Shown piece by piece: positions 51,664 through 61,418 of a stretch of 63,092 nucleotides of DNA; position 1 is the first letter of the stretch; every line of letters starts with the position of its first letter. The notes beneath the pieces were generated by a model. The model was not told where the DNA came from, did not search any database, and saw only the letters and a program-made list of their open reading frames with translations. The translations under genes were made by a program, and so were the position numbers. This DNA comes from an uncultured Bariatricus sp. (GTDB lineage Bacteria; Bacillota; Clostridia; Lachnospirales; Lachnospiraceae). The stretch lies in NCBI GenBank assembly GCA_934320645.1, contig CAKRFP010000013.1, forward strand, positions 1-63,092, written 5' to 3'.

Positions 51664-52959
51664 ATGAGTATGGCTACAATAGGAGCAATCCTGACATTAA
51701 TAGTTTTCGTTGCAGTTCTTGCAACGCCAAAATTACCAAACTGGTTTTGTTTTTTGATCATGGCACCGATCGTTGTATTTACAGGAACAATGGATGCAGA
51801 TGGTGTATATGCCGTGTTAAGCAGTTCAAGTTTTCATTTGATGGCAATCATCTGTATGTTCTCAGGAATGATTGCTGCGACAGGACTTGATATTGTAATG
51901 GGAAATGCTTTAGATAAATTAACCGGTAATGTAAGTGGAAAGAAAAAAGAAATGTTAATTTTTGCAATTCTATATCTGGCATCAGGACTGGTATCATTCG
52001 TTCTGCAGAACAGTTATGTTGCAATGGCATTTTTACCGGTGATTTTCAGTATTGCCAAGAAAAATAAAATCAGTCATTCCAAAATGATTTTATTCGTAAT
52101 CTATGCAAGTACTTTAGGTGGAACTTGTACACTGATTGGAACACCGACAAATATTTATGCAAATACAGCGCTTGAAGAAGCCGGACTTTCTCTTTTTGGT
52201 ATGTTTGATTTTGCCTGGGTAGGTATTCCGATTTTTATCCTGGGTGGAATCTATATGGTTGTAATGAATCGCTGGTGTCCGTCTTATGAGGAAACAGTGC
52301 CAAGTAATTCAGAGATAGAGGCAGCTACAGAAATTACACCTGAGATGAAAAAGAAACAGATGGTTGTAGGAATCAGTTTCCTTCTGTTTGTACTTGCTCT
52401 GATTTTGGATTCGCTTACAGATATTACAGTCAATCCGAACTTTATTGGATATGCATTGATTGCGGTTTCTGTACTTACAACCGTTGTAAAACCAAAAGAA
52501 GTAATCACTTCATTTGGTGTTGATATGGTACTTTTTTGTGCAGGTATCAATTTGATCATTGCAGTTATGAAGAACAGCGGACTTGGAGAGGTGTTTGGAT
52601 CCATTGTGCTTAACATTCTTGGAGATACACATAATCTGTATCTGATCACCGCTGTACTGTTCCTTGGATCAGCAATTGCAACACAGTTTATGAACAATAT
52701 GGCAACAGCAGGAGTACTTGCCCCGATTGGAATCTCTATTGCAGAATCAATGGGGGCAAACCCACAGGCAATTGTTCTTGCAATTGCAATCGGAGCAGGA
52801 TGCTCTTTCCTGACACCGATCGCATCAGGAACAAATCAGACATTAATGATCTTTACAAACTTAAAATTTACTGACTTTGCAAAATTTGGATGGCCATTGG
52901 TTATTATCAGTTTTATATGCTGTGTAGGAATTCTTCCATTGGTATTCCCGTTCTTTTAA
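51664..52959 (+). CDS. SLC13-family di/tricarboxylate permease
   Basis: A 431-residue anion permease with about 11-12 helices. The two halves each carry a hairpin-type signature: FVLQNSYVAMAFLPVI with GGTCTLIGTPTNIYANTAL, and TQFMNNMATAGVLAPIG with GCSFLTPIASGTNQ. These match the SNT-like substrate and sodium site motifs of DASS transporters. With citrate lyase genes downstream, citrate or a related acid is the likely substrate. AGGAGG precedes the ATG. A perfect 20-bp palindrome follows the gene. Confidence 0.92.
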   Translation: MSMATIGAILTLIVFVAVLATPKLPNWFCFLIMAPIVVFTGTMDADGVYAVLSSSSFHLMAIICMFSGMIAATGLDIVMGNALDKLTGNVSGKKKEMLIFAILYLASGLVSFVLQNSYVAMAFLPVIFSIAKKNKISHSKMILFVIYASTLGGTCTLIGTPTNIYANTALEEAGLSLFGMFDFAWVGIPIFILGGIYMVVMNRWCPSYEETVPSNSEIEAATEITPEMKKKQMVVGISFLLFVLALILDSLTDITVNPNFIGYALIAVSVLTTVVKPKEVITSFGVDMVLFCAGINLIIAVMKNSGLGEVFGSIVLNILGDTHNLYLITAVLFLGSAIATQFMNNMATAGVLAPIGISIAESMGANPQAIVLAIAIGAGCSFLTPIASGTNQTLMIFTNLKFTDFAKFGWPLVIISFICCVGILPLVFPFF

Positions 52960-52987
52960 AAGACAGAAAAGAGTTATGTATAACAAA

Positions 52988-53007
52988 GGGGACAAAATTT
53001 TGTCCCC
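52988..53007. other. 20-bp perfect palindrome between permease and serine hydrolase
   Basis: GGGGACAAAATTTTGTCCCC is self-complementary over its full length, with no loop and no proper T-run after it. It could be a weak terminator, an mRNA-processing hairpin or an operator. Confidence 0.4.
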
Positions 53008-53045
53008 CGTTTCCAGTTTAAAATAAAGATAGATGAGGTGACAGC

Positions 53046-54485
53046 ATGAACACAGAATTAACTTATTCAACACCGGAAGATGAAGGTGTATCATCAGAGT
53101 ATATTATTAATTTTCTGAATGAGATGGAAAAAAGAGAAGCAGAGATCCATGGAATTATGATCTTGAAAAACAATAAAGTAATATTTGAAGCATATAACGA
53201 ACCGTATCGAAAAGAAATTCCGCATATTGTACATTCTTTTACAAAATGTTTTACAAATACAGCGGCAGGAATTGCTTATACAAAAGGACTTATAAAGTTG
53301 GAGGATAAGGTACTTGATTATTTTCCGGAATATCGGGAGGGAGCAAATGAATATCTTCAGAAGCTTACAATACGGAATTTGCTTACGATGCGTAGTGGAC
53401 AGGAAAGAAGTATAGGTGGAAATGAATGGAGACCATTAAAGACTAGCTGGCTGGATGCATATTTTAAAGTACCGTTTGTAAAGGAGCCGGGAAGTGAATT
53501 TATGTATTCAAGTGGGAATTCCTATATTACGTCAGCGATCGTACAGCGTGTTACAGGAAAAACATGCCATCAATTGATCGAAGAAGAACTGGCACCGTAT
53601 ATTGGTCTGGAGAAGTTTAGCTGGGGAGAAAGTCCGGAAGGAATCTGTTCAGGTGGAAATGGTGTGAGCATTACGGTAGAAGGAATTGCCCGGCTTGGGT
53701 TACTGTATCTGAGTCATGGGAAATGGGATGAAAAACAGTTGTTAAATCCTGAGTGGGTGGATCTCGCACTTGGCAAAAAAGATCCGCAGCCAAGAAAAGA
53801 AGGCGAAAAAGAATATAATTTTCATTGGACGCATACAGGAGATATCTGGTGTGCAGATGGAATGTTTGGACAGACCTGTGCGATTGTTCCGGAACAGAAT
53901 ATGGTAATCGCTATCACTACGGCAGACAGTAATTATCTGGAGACGGAACTGATTCAAAAAGAAATTCTGAATCCGATGAAAGAAGAAAGAAATCTCTCTG
54001 AAAAAATGTGGAATGTATTAAAAAATAAAGGGCTCAGAATGTCTCTGGAAAACAAAAACAGATCCGTCAGTAACAGACTGATTTCAGGAAACCGGAAAAT
54101 GGAAATGGAACCCCTTGAGAATGAAGATAAAATTGAAAAAACAGGTCTGGAATTTTCAGAAGATGAAGTAAGATTCTGGATGACAGATCACAGAGGGACA
54201 CATTTTGTAAGAGCAGGACTCGACTGTTGGATACATGGGGAAACATCTATGACAGGAGGATATCTGCACCATCAGTATGAGATGGATGAAATAAAAATTG
54301 CTGCATGCGCTTACTGGAAATCAGAAAATGTGCTGATGATGGAATGGCGCTATCCGGAGATGGCTTTTTTTGATCATGTGTCTTTTGAATGGAAAGAAGA
54401 CAGGGTATATATGAAACGCTGGGTAAATATGAATTCACAGGCACTGGAAAGACCGGTTGTAACAGCAAAAATATGCGAATCTTAA
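53046..54485 (+). CDS. Serine hydrolase of the class C beta-lactamase fold
   Basis: A 479-residue protein of the beta-lactamase/penicillin-binding fold (PF00144 type). The nucleophile motif S-x-x-K is S64-F-T-K67 in IVHSFTKCF. The second motif region is MYSSGNSYITSAIV around Y154. It continues GVSITVEGIARLGLLYLSHGKWD, typical of the family, with a C-terminal extension of about 150 residues. No signal peptide is visible, so it is probably cytosolic and an esterase or amidase rather than a drug-inactivating enzyme. It lies between the permease and citD, same strand, and may act on a carboxylate ester taken up by the permease; this is inference. Confidence 0.88.
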   Translation: MNTELTYSTPEDEGVSSEYIINFLNEMEKREAEIHGIMILKNNKVIFEAYNEPYRKEIPHIVHSFTKCFTNTAAGIAYTKGLIKLEDKVLDYFPEYREGANEYLQKLTIRNLLTMRSGQERSIGGNEWRPLKTSWLDAYFKVPFVKEPGSEFMYSSGNSYITSAIVQRVTGKTCHQLIEEELAPYIGLEKFSWGESPEGICSGGNGVSITVEGIARLGLLYLSHGKWDEKQLLNPEWVDLALGKKDPQPRKEGEKEYNFHWTHTGDIWCADGMFGQTCAIVPEQNMVIAITTADSNYLETELIQKEILNPMKEERNLSEKMWNVLKNKGLRMSLENKNRSVSNRLISGNRKMEMEPLENEDKIEKTGLEFSEDEVRFWMTDHRGTHFVRAGLDCWIHGETSMTGGYLHHQYEMDEIKIAACAYWKSENVLMMEWRYPEMAFFDHVSFEWKEDRVYMKRWVNMNSQALERPVVTAKICES

Positions 54486-54587
54486 TAATTATTAAGAAAA
54501 CCATAGGTGTTCCTGTAAGGTAAGAGCCCTATGATAAACACAACGAAGCAAATACAAATGCAAAAGGATGTTAAGGAGGAAGCACGA

Positions 54588-54887
54588 ATGGAAATCAAAA
54601 AACCTGCAATTGCAGGAACATTAGAATCCAGTGACTGCCAGGTAACAGTAGAAGCCGGAGAAGGAAAAGTTGATTTTTCACTGGAAAGCGCGGTAATCAA
54701 TCAGTATGGAAACCAGATCAGAAAGGTCGCTTATGAGACACTTGATAATCTGGGAATCGATAATGTAAAGCTTACAATCGTAGATAAAGGAGCACTTGAC
54801 TGCACAATCAAGGCAAGAATCGAAGCAGCTGTTTATCGTTCAATCGGACAGATTGAAGACTTACCGTGGGGAGGTGCGATCAGATAA
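54588..54887 (+). CDS. citD: Citrate lyase acyl carrier protein (gamma subunit)
   Basis: A 99-residue carrier. The prosthetic-group serine is in AGTLESSDC (S14 by family alignment), followed by VEAGEGKVDFSLESAVINQYG. It carries the 2'-(5''-triphosphoribosyl)-3'-dephospho-CoA group built with CitG. AAGGAGGAAG precedes the ATG at 54588; an upstream in-frame ATG at 54531 is not supported. Its stop overlaps the citE start (TAATG). Confidence 0.97.
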   Translation: MEIKKPAIAGTLESSDCQVTVEAGEGKVDFSLESAVINQYGNQIRKVAYETLDNLGIDNVKLTIVDKGALDCTIKARIEAAVYRSIGQIEDLPWGGAIR

Positions 54888-55786
54888 TGAATCCGAATAA
54901 AAAAAGACTTAGAAGAACCATGATGTTTTTAAATGCACAGAAACCGGGACTGATCAAGGATCCTTATATTTACAAACCGGATTCAATCATGCTTGACCTT
55001 GAAGATGCTGTTGCAGAGAACCAGAAAGACGCAGCAAGATTTTCTCTTTATCATGCACTTAAGACCATTAACTATAGAGGATGCGAACGGGTAGTCAGAA
55101 TCAACGGACTGGATACACCTTACTGGAAAGAAGATATCCGCTGTGCAGTCGCAGGTGGATGCGATGCAATCCGTATTCCAAAGACAGAATCTGCACAGGA
55201 TGTAAAAGTGGTAGAAGCAGAAGTTATCCAGGCTGAAAAAGATTTCGGACGTGAAGAAGGAAGTGTTCTGATCATGGCAGCGATCGAGTCTGCGCGTGGT
55301 GTCATGCGCGCACTTGATATTTGCGAATCTTCCGAAAGACTTTTCGGTATTGCCCTTTCCGGAGGAGATTATACAAAAGACCTTCAGACACATATTACCG
55401 GAACCGGAATCGAGCTCATGGGAGCAAGACAGAACATGGTGATCGCAGCAAGAGCGGCAGGTGTACAGTGCTTTGATACCGTATACACAGATCTGGATGA
55501 TATGGATGGTTTCCGTCAGGATGTTGAAAATATCCACCTGATGGGATTCGATGGAAAATCCATCATCAACCCAAGACAGATCAACATTGTACATGAAATC
55601 TTTACACCAAAACAGAAAGATATCATTTTCGCAGAAAAAGTTGTCCGTGAAATTGATACAAAGAAAGCACAGGGAATCGGTGTATTTACAGTAGATGGTA
55701 AGATGATCGATATCGCTTTCTATGACGGAGCAAAGAGAACAATCGAGCTTGCAAAAGCTTCAGGTGTGTATAAGGGGGATTTATAA
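54887..55786 (+). CDS. citE: Citrate lyase beta subunit (citryl-ACP lyase)
   Basis: A 299-residue TIM-barrel enzyme that splits citryl-ACP to oxaloacetate and acetyl-ACP. Family segments are RRTMMFLNAQKPGLIKD, DSIMLDLEDAVAENQKDAAR, IRIPKTES, ALSGGDYTKDL, and GFDGKSIINPRQI near the end. It overlaps citD by one base, with GGAGGTG at 54870-54876 as its binding site. citF starts two bases after its stop codon ends. Confidence 0.97.
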   Translation: MNPNKKRLRRTMMFLNAQKPGLIKDPYIYKPDSIMLDLEDAVAENQKDAARFSLYHALKTINYRGCERVVRINGLDTPYWKEDIRCAVAGGCDAIRIPKTESAQDVKVVEAEVIQAEKDFGREEGSVLIMAAIESARGVMRALDICESSERLFGIALSGGDYTKDLQTHITGTGIELMGARQNMVIAARAAGVQCFDTVYTDLDDMDGFRQDVENIHLMGFDGKSIINPRQINIVHEIFTPKQKDIIFAEKVVREIDTKKAQGIGVFTVDGKMIDIAFYDGAKRTIELAKASGVYKGDL

Positions 55787-55787
55787 G

Positions 55788-57347
55788 ATGATTAACGCAG
55801 TAGGTAGAGATATCCCGGAAGAGATTTTAAAAGTAACAGGAAAAGAAGTATTTCAGGGAGTTCATCATTTTGACGGACATGTCTATAAAAAACACGGACC
55901 GGAAGTAGAATGTGTGATCAATTCCAACGGAAGCAAGATGGTAGACAGCATCCATGATGTTCTTGTAAAATGTGGCATCAAAGATGGTATGACAGTCAGC
56001 TTCCATCACCATTTCCGTGAAGGTGACTACGTCGTAAATATGGTAATGAAAGAAATCCACGATATGGGGATTAAGGACATTACCATCTGCGCAAGCTCCC
56101 TCGGAAAAGCACATGATCCTCTGGTAGAATATATTGAAGACGGAACTATTACAAATATTCAGTCTTCCGGAGTACGTGGAAAGATCGGAGAAGCCATTTC
56201 TAACGGTAAATTAAAAGGTCTTGCGATCATGCGTTCACATGGTGGCCGTGTCCGTGCCCTGGTAACAGGTGAAACTCAGATCGACATCGCATTTATCGGA
56301 ACTCCTACCTGTGATGAGTACGGTAACTGCCGTGGTATCGGTGGAAAATCTGACTGTGGTGTACTTTCTTACGCAATGTCAGATGCTTTCCATGCAAACA
56401 AAGTGGTAGCAATCACAGACTGCATGGTTCCGTTCCCGAACTTCCCGGCGCATATTTCCATGACAAAGGTAGACTATGTTGTAGAAGTAGACCAGATCGG
56501 TGATCCGAAGAAGATCGCAACAGGTGCGGCAAAACCGACCACAGATATGAGAAAACTGATGATGGCTGATTACTGTACACAGTTCGTTGTAAATACACCA
56601 TATTTCAAAGATGGATTCTCTTATCAGACAGGTGTCGGCGGAGCTTCTATTGCATCTACCATTTCACTTGCAAAAGTGATGAAAGAAAGAAATATCCGTA
56701 TGCGTTTTGGTGTAGGTGGTCTTACAAAGCCGATGTGCGACCTTCTGATCAATGGTCAGGTAGACGCACTTCTGGATACACAGGACTTCGACCTTGCAGC
56801 CGTAGAATCTGTAAAAGATCTGCATCACTTCCGTATCAGTGCAGGCGAGTATGCGAACCCGTTCAACAAGGGTGCGGTTGTCAACAAACTGGACTTTGTA
56901 ATCCTTGCAGCGCTGGAAGTTGACGTACACTTCAACTGTAACGTTGTTGTTGATTCCAACGGTATGATCACAGGAGCACAGGGCGGACATCCGGATACAG
57001 CAGCCGGAGCAAAATGTGCCATCGTTATCGCACCGCTTCTTCAGGGAAGAACACCGGCAATCTGTACAGATGTAACAACCGTTACAACACCGGGAGAAAG
57101 CGTGGACGTTGTCATCACAGATTATGGTATCGCAATCAATCCGAAGAGACAGGATCTGATCGAAGCAATGAAAGATGTAGACCTTCCGTTCAAGACCATC
57201 GAAGAATTACGTGATATCGCTTACTCTATCGCAGGGGAACCACAGAAGGTACAGTTTGGAGACCGTGTTGTCGGTGTCATTGAAAGCCGTGACGGTACTA
57301 TCATGGATGTTGTCCGTCAGATCAAGCCGTTTGAATTTGATGATTAA
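55788..57347 (+). CDS. citF: Citrate lyase alpha subunit (citrate:acetyl-ACP transferase)
   Basis: A 519-residue alpha subunit. It exchanges citrate for acetate on the carrier protein. Recognisable parts are KVTGKEVFQGVHHFDGHVYKK, GMTVSFHHHFREGDYVVN, IGTPTCDEYGNCRGIGGKSDCG, and GAQGGHPDTAAGAKCAIVIAPL. The start at 55788 is tightly spaced to citE; an open frame extends upstream into citE without support. Confidence 0.97.
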   Translation: MINAVGRDIPEEILKVTGKEVFQGVHHFDGHVYKKHGPEVECVINSNGSKMVDSIHDVLVKCGIKDGMTVSFHHHFREGDYVVNMVMKEIHDMGIKDITICASSLGKAHDPLVEYIEDGTITNIQSSGVRGKIGEAISNGKLKGLAIMRSHGGRVRALVTGETQIDIAFIGTPTCDEYGNCRGIGGKSDCGVLSYAMSDAFHANKVVAITDCMVPFPNFPAHISMTKVDYVVEVDQIGDPKKIATGAAKPTTDMRKLMMADYCTQFVVNTPYFKDGFSYQTGVGGASIASTISLAKVMKERNIRMRFGVGGLTKPMCDLLINGQVDALLDTQDFDLAAVESVKDLHHFRISAGEYANPFNKGAVVNKLDFVILAALEVDVHFNCNVVVDSNGMITGAQGGHPDTAAGAKCAIVIAPLLQGRTPAICTDVTTVTTPGESVDVVITDYGIAINPKRQDLIEAMKDVDLPFKTIEELRDIAYSIAGEPQKVQFGDRVVGVIESRDGTIMDVVRQIKPFEFDD

Positions 57348-57402
57348 ATTCTGATCGGAAAACTTACAGGTTATTGGTAATTGGATATAAAAGGAGAACC
57401 GT

Positions 57403-58305
57403 ATGGGAAAGAATCAGGCAGTGGAGAAAGCAGAATACCTTGCAGAATCGATTGGCCGGATGGCGTATCAGGCGTTGCTTGAGGAAGTCTATACGGTTCC
57501 CAAACCGGGGCTTGTAGATCCGTATTCCTGTGGTGCCCACATAGATATGGATGTGCAGACCTTTGAAAAAAGTGCAGAGGCATTGTATCCGTGGTTTGTG
57601 AGAATGGCATACCAGGGATACCAGCTGACCTGTACACCGGAAGATCTTTTTCGCGAAATCCGTAAGACCGGAATGCTTGCGGAGGAAGCCATGTACCGGG
57701 CAACCGGGCATGTGAATACACACAAAGGGATGATTTTTACCCTTGGAATATTCAGTGCGGCAGCGGGAAGATGTATCCGGGAAGACGGAACCGTTACTTT
57801 ACAATCGATCCTTCGGATGGAGCAGAAGATGACTGCCCGGATCTTGAGAGCCGAAATCGAGATGCTGGGAAAGGAGCCTGCAAAAAGTAACGGTGAGAAA
57901 AATCTCGTACAATACGGGACAACAGGGATTCGCGGGGAAGCACTTGCCGGATACCCATCTGTTTTTCATATTGCGCTTCCGGTACTGGAGGATGGACTTT
58001 TGCGGGGAATGGAGTGGAACCGGATCAAATTACAGATCCTTTTTGCACTGATGAGCCGGGTGCAGGATTCCAACATTTTATCGAGAAAGAATCCGTCGGT
58101 CCTTTATCAGGTCCAGATGGAAGCGATGCAGTTTCTGGAGGAAGGCGGAGCCTACTCAGAAGATGCGTTAGACAAACTGATCCGCATGGATGCGGATTAT
58201 ATAAAGCGTGGTATCAGCGCGGGTGGGTGTGCCGATCTACTTGCCACCTCACTGTTTCTTGCGATGCTGTGCAATAAAATTCCAAACGAGAACGGGACAG
58301 TATAA
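57403..58305 (+). CDS. citG: Triphosphoribosyl-dephospho-CoA synthase
   Basis: A 300-residue CitG, which makes the precursor of the citrate lyase prosthetic group from dephospho-CoA and ATP. Key segments are YTVPKPGLVDPYSCGAHIDMD, GHVNTHKGMIFTLGIFSAAAGR, and GISAGGCADLLATSLFLAML. It is separate, not fused to CitX as in some species. The gap to citF is 55 bases. Neither citX (transfer of the group to CitD) nor citC (acetylation of CitD) is in the window. Confidence 0.95.
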   Translation: MGKNQAVEKAEYLAESIGRMAYQALLEEVYTVPKPGLVDPYSCGAHIDMDVQTFEKSAEALYPWFVRMAYQGYQLTCTPEDLFREIRKTGMLAEEAMYRATGHVNTHKGMIFTLGIFSAAAGRCIREDGTVTLQSILRMEQKMTARILRAEIEMLGKEPAKSNGEKNLVQYGTTGIRGEALAGYPSVFHIALPVLEDGLLRGMEWNRIKLQILFALMSRVQDSNILSRKNPSVLYQVQMEAMQFLEEGGAYSEDALDKLIRMDADYIKRGISAGGCADLLATSLFLAMLCNKIPNENGTV

Positions 58306-58397
58306 CCCTTTTCCAATCATGAATTGAGCGAAGAATGAACGGAAAAGAAATCAAAATTTCTGCCATGATAAATAACTGGTCCCGCCAGATGAGGAAT

Positions 58398-58443
58398 AAA
58401 AAAGATGACTTTTCTTTTGAGCGGGAAAAGTCATCTTTTTTTA
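58398..58443. terminator. Bidirectional terminator between citG and the response regulator
   Basis: AAAAAGATGACTTTTC pairs with GAAAAGTCATCTTTTT. A-runs and T-runs on both sides fit use by the convergent genes. Confidence 0.9.
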
Positions 58444-58454
58444 AAATATATTCA

Positions 58455-59141
58455 TTATGGAACAAAACGGTATCCCAGTCCGCGGATCGTCAGGATATGC
58501 GTCGGATTCTGTCTGTCGTCCTCAATCTTACCACGAAGCCGGTTGATATAGACCATGATCGCATTGTCATCAACGGCAACCGTATTGCCCCAGACATGCT
58601 CATAGATCATGTCCTTGGTGAAAACCTGCTGCGGATGCTTCATAAAAAGCAGAAGAAGTGCAGACTCCTTGGAAGAAAGGATCAACTCTTCGTCATTTTT
58701 GTAAAAACGCATGGTTGTGGTATCATAGCTGAATGGACCGCATTCCAGAGTATCGGAATTGTCGAGTACCAGATTCTTGTTGCGGCGGATCAGTGCTTTT
58801 ACTTTGGCACCAAGTACAAGCGGACGGAACGGCTTGGTGATATAATCATCCGCACCAAGGGAAAGTCCGTACAGGGAATCATAGTCCTCGTTACGTCCGC
58901 TGACGATCATAACCGGGGTACTGATCCCCTGATTGCGAAGCCGTTTGATGACCTCAAATCCTTCCATATCTCCCAGCATAATATCCATAAGGATCAGGTC
59001 AAATGTATGATTTTTAAGGATGGACAGAGCATCCATGCCACAGTTTACTGTTGTTGTTTCCAGCTCATTGCTGTGCATTACTTTTTCCAGCAGCTTACAG
59101 ATTGCCGGATCATCGTCTACGATCAGTATTTTGTCAGCCAT
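58455..59141 (-). CDS. OmpR-type response regulator
   Basis: A 228-residue regulator. The receiver has the acidic pair in ILIVDDDP, the phospho-accepting D53 in DLILMDIML, and the lysine in DDYITKPFRPL. The C-terminal winged helix begins near LECGPFSYDTTTMRF and includes TKDMIYEHVWGNT and VYINRLRGKIEDD. It is divergent from a hybrid histidine kinase gene across 114 bases. This layout and the nearby citrate genes suggest a role in citrate sensing, but direct pairing is inferred only. Confidence 0.93.
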   Translation of the reverse strand: MADKILIVDDDPAICKLLEKVMHSNELETTTVNCGMDALSILKNHTFDLILMDIMLGDMEGFEVIKRLRNQGISTPVMIVSGRNEDYDSLYGLSLGADDYITKPFRPLVLGAKVKALIRRNKNLVLDNSDTLECGPFSYDTTTMRFYKNDEELILSSKESALLLLFMKHPQQVFTKDMIYEHVWGNTVAVDDNAIMVYINRLRGKIEDDRQNPTHILTIRGLGYRFVP

Positions 59142-59255
59142 TGAGGCAACCTCCCAAAAGTAAAAATTTCAATAAAATTCTATACAACTTATAAAAAACA
59201 TTATAATATTAGAAAGAGAACAAGTCAATCGATTACCAGGCAAGGATAAGGGAAT

Positions 59256-61403
59256 ATGAAAAAAAATAAAAAAACATGGATTGCCGTGATTCCGCTTTTT
59301 CTGATCGTAGTATTTGTATTAGCGGGGTTCGGAGTCTGGAAAAAATACCGCGATACACTTATGGAAAACCAGGAAGAGCAATTGCTTCTGACAACCAGGA
59401 TCTTAAGTGAAAATATGTCGGTAGCCGCAAGGGAATATGAAGATAACCTGGAATTTCTGGCAGATATAACAGAAGAACGGGAAGCAGAAGATGCAGAGAA
59501 CATTTATAAAGAATACATTTCCACGCAGAATAGTATGATCGCGAATCTTTATCTGGAAGATCAGGACGGAAAGATCACAAAGTATGTCAGGGATGTGGAA
59601 ATGAAAAGTAGTGAACTTCTTACCCAATGTTCTGAGAAAAACAGTGTTTACATGGAAAAAGATTCTTCCGGAAAAATCTATAATGTGTATAAAAGAGATT
59701 TAAAAACAGGCGGGAAAATCTGTCTGATGATCGATGCAGAAAAATATTATCAGAAGCTGATCTCCGGCATCCGTATCGGAACGAATGGTTATATTGTCGT
59801 AAAAAATGCGGATGGCACCATTATCATGCATCCGGATAAAAAACAGTGGGGAATAAAGGTCATCGAAGGCAGAATGGAGATGTACCCGGATCTGGATTAT
59901 GCAAGCCTGAAACAGATGGTGGAGGGACAAAATAGTGGGAAAGAAGGCATTTCCGACTATTATTCTTATTGGTGGACTGATCCGGAACAGCCGAGAGTGC
60001 GGAAAATAAGTGCTTATTCACCGGTAAAGCTGCAGGATAGTTTTTGGAGTGTCAGCGCGGTAATTGATTATGATGATCTTTATGAGCCTATCGCAGAAGG
60101 ATTTCTGAAAATGGTATTCGTTTTTGTCGGAATCTTGTTATCGGCCGGTGCTTTGGTTTTCATACTCTGGCGAGTGATGAAGGATATGCGAAGAGCGGTA
60201 AGAGAAATCGATGATCTGAAAGAATTAAACGAGCAGCTGGAGAAAATGCATCGCAGTGAAGAGAACATTGCACATCAGCAGAGACTGCAGATCATGGGAA
60301 CCATGACCGGTGGAATAGCCCATGAATTCAATAACTTTCTCACACCCATCATGGGATATGCGGAGCTTCTTATGATGGAGCTTCCGGAAGGCTCGGAGGA
60401 ACAGGACAGCGCGAAAGAAATATACGATGCTTCCGAAAAGGCAAAAGATGTTGTCAGGCAGATTTCATCGCTGAGCCGGAAAAATGTGGAGACGGTATAT
60501 AAAAATATTCCGATGAAAAAACTGATGACGCGTGCACTGAAAATGATCGAGTCGATCTGTACTCCGCAGGTTCACCTGGAAAGTGATATCCAGATTGAGA
60601 CGGAGAGTATTTTAGGAAATGCAACCCAGCTGAATCAGGTGCTGCTTAATATCTGTGTAAATGCGGTCCATGCCATCGGAAAAGAACAGGGAGTGATCCT
60701 TGTGGTATGTAAAAAAGAAGCAAAATCGAAAGTAGATCCGGAGGTGGCACGAAAGCTTTCTGAAGCGTGGGAAAGCTATATCCACATTCTTGTCAAAGAT
60801 AATGGATGCGGAATGGATAAAGAAACCATCCGCCATATATTTGATCCTTTCTTCACAACAAAGAAAGGTGGAGAAGGAACCGGACTTGGCCTTGCACTTG
60901 CAGAACAGATCATCTCTTCCCATAAAGGCTATCTGTATGCAGAGAGTGAAAAGGGAAAAGGAAGTACCTTTCATATCTATCTTCCGATGCTTGAGGTGGA
61001 ACATATGCCGCAGATCGCACAGAATGTGTCCAGCAAGGAATACCATATCGTTGTAGCGGATGATAATGCGAAAGTGCTGCAGCTTTTGAAAAAGAATTTT
61101 GAAAAAATCGGCATCCAGATACGTACCTGTATGAAAAAAGAAGAATTGCAGCAGTGCCTGCGAGAACAGGAGATGGATGTTCTTGTGGTGGATGAGACAC
61201 TTGAAGACTGCAGCGGAGTTGATTTTTGCATGTCACTGGCGGGAAAATATCCGGATATGATGAAATTTATCATTACAGACGGACTGAGCCGGGAGGCAGT
61301 AGAAGCAAAACAAAAAGCAATCATCGATGGTTATGTGGAGAAACCGGTGTCTGATACTGCGATTCTTGAGGCGATCCGGAACCGGGCAAAGGATTCCATG
61401 TAA
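59256..61403 (+). CDS. Hybrid sensor histidine kinase with Cache-like sensor
   Basis: A 715-residue membrane kinase. A helix spans about residues 8-28. An extracytoplasmic Cache-like domain runs to about 280 (with IRIGTNGYIVVKNADGTIIMHPD). A second helix spans about 284-305, then a short coiled coil. The dimerisation domain has H356 in GGIAHEFNNFLTPIMGYAELL. The ATPase domain has the N box NQVLLNICVNAVHAI, then DNGCGMD and GTGLGLAL. A C-terminal receiver (about 590-715) keeps the acidic pair, VLVVDET aspartate and the YVEKP lysine. GTG/ATG alternatives were not needed. Cache sensors often bind carboxylates, so citrate is a plausible ligand given both flanks. Confidence 0.93.
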   Translation: MKKNKKTWIAVIPLFLIVVFVLAGFGVWKKYRDTLMENQEEQLLLTTRILSENMSVAAREYEDNLEFLADITEEREAEDAENIYKEYISTQNSMIANLYLEDQDGKITKYVRDVEMKSSELLTQCSEKNSVYMEKDSSGKIYNVYKRDLKTGGKICLMIDAEKYYQKLISGIRIGTNGYIVVKNADGTIIMHPDKKQWGIKVIEGRMEMYPDLDYASLKQMVEGQNSGKEGISDYYSYWWTDPEQPRVRKISAYSPVKLQDSFWSVSAVIDYDDLYEPIAEGFLKMVFVFVGILLSAGALVFILWRVMKDMRRAVREIDDLKELNEQLEKMHRSEENIAHQQRLQIMGTMTGGIAHEFNNFLTPIMGYAELLMMELPEGSEEQDSAKEIYDASEKAKDVVRQISSLSRKNVETVYKNIPMKKLMTRALKMIESICTPQVHLESDIQIETESILGNATQLNQVLLNICVNAVHAIGKEQGVILVVCKKEAKSKVDPEVARKLSEAWESYIHILVKDNGCGMDKETIRHIFDPFFTTKKGGEGTGLGLALAEQIISSHKGYLYAESEKGKGSTFHIYLPMLEVEHMPQIAQNVSSKEYHIVVADDNAKVLQLLKKNFEKIGIQIRTCMKKEELQQCLREQEMDVLVVDETLEDCSGVDFCMSLAGKYPDMMKFIITDGLSREAVEAKQKAIIDGYVEKPVSDTAILEAIRNRAKDSM

Positions 61404-61418
61404 GATGTAAGACATGAC

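Noticed and set aside
53046..54485. Antibiotic-resistance beta-lactamase
   Set aside because: No signal peptide, placement in a citrate cluster, and family features of general serine hydrolases argue against it.
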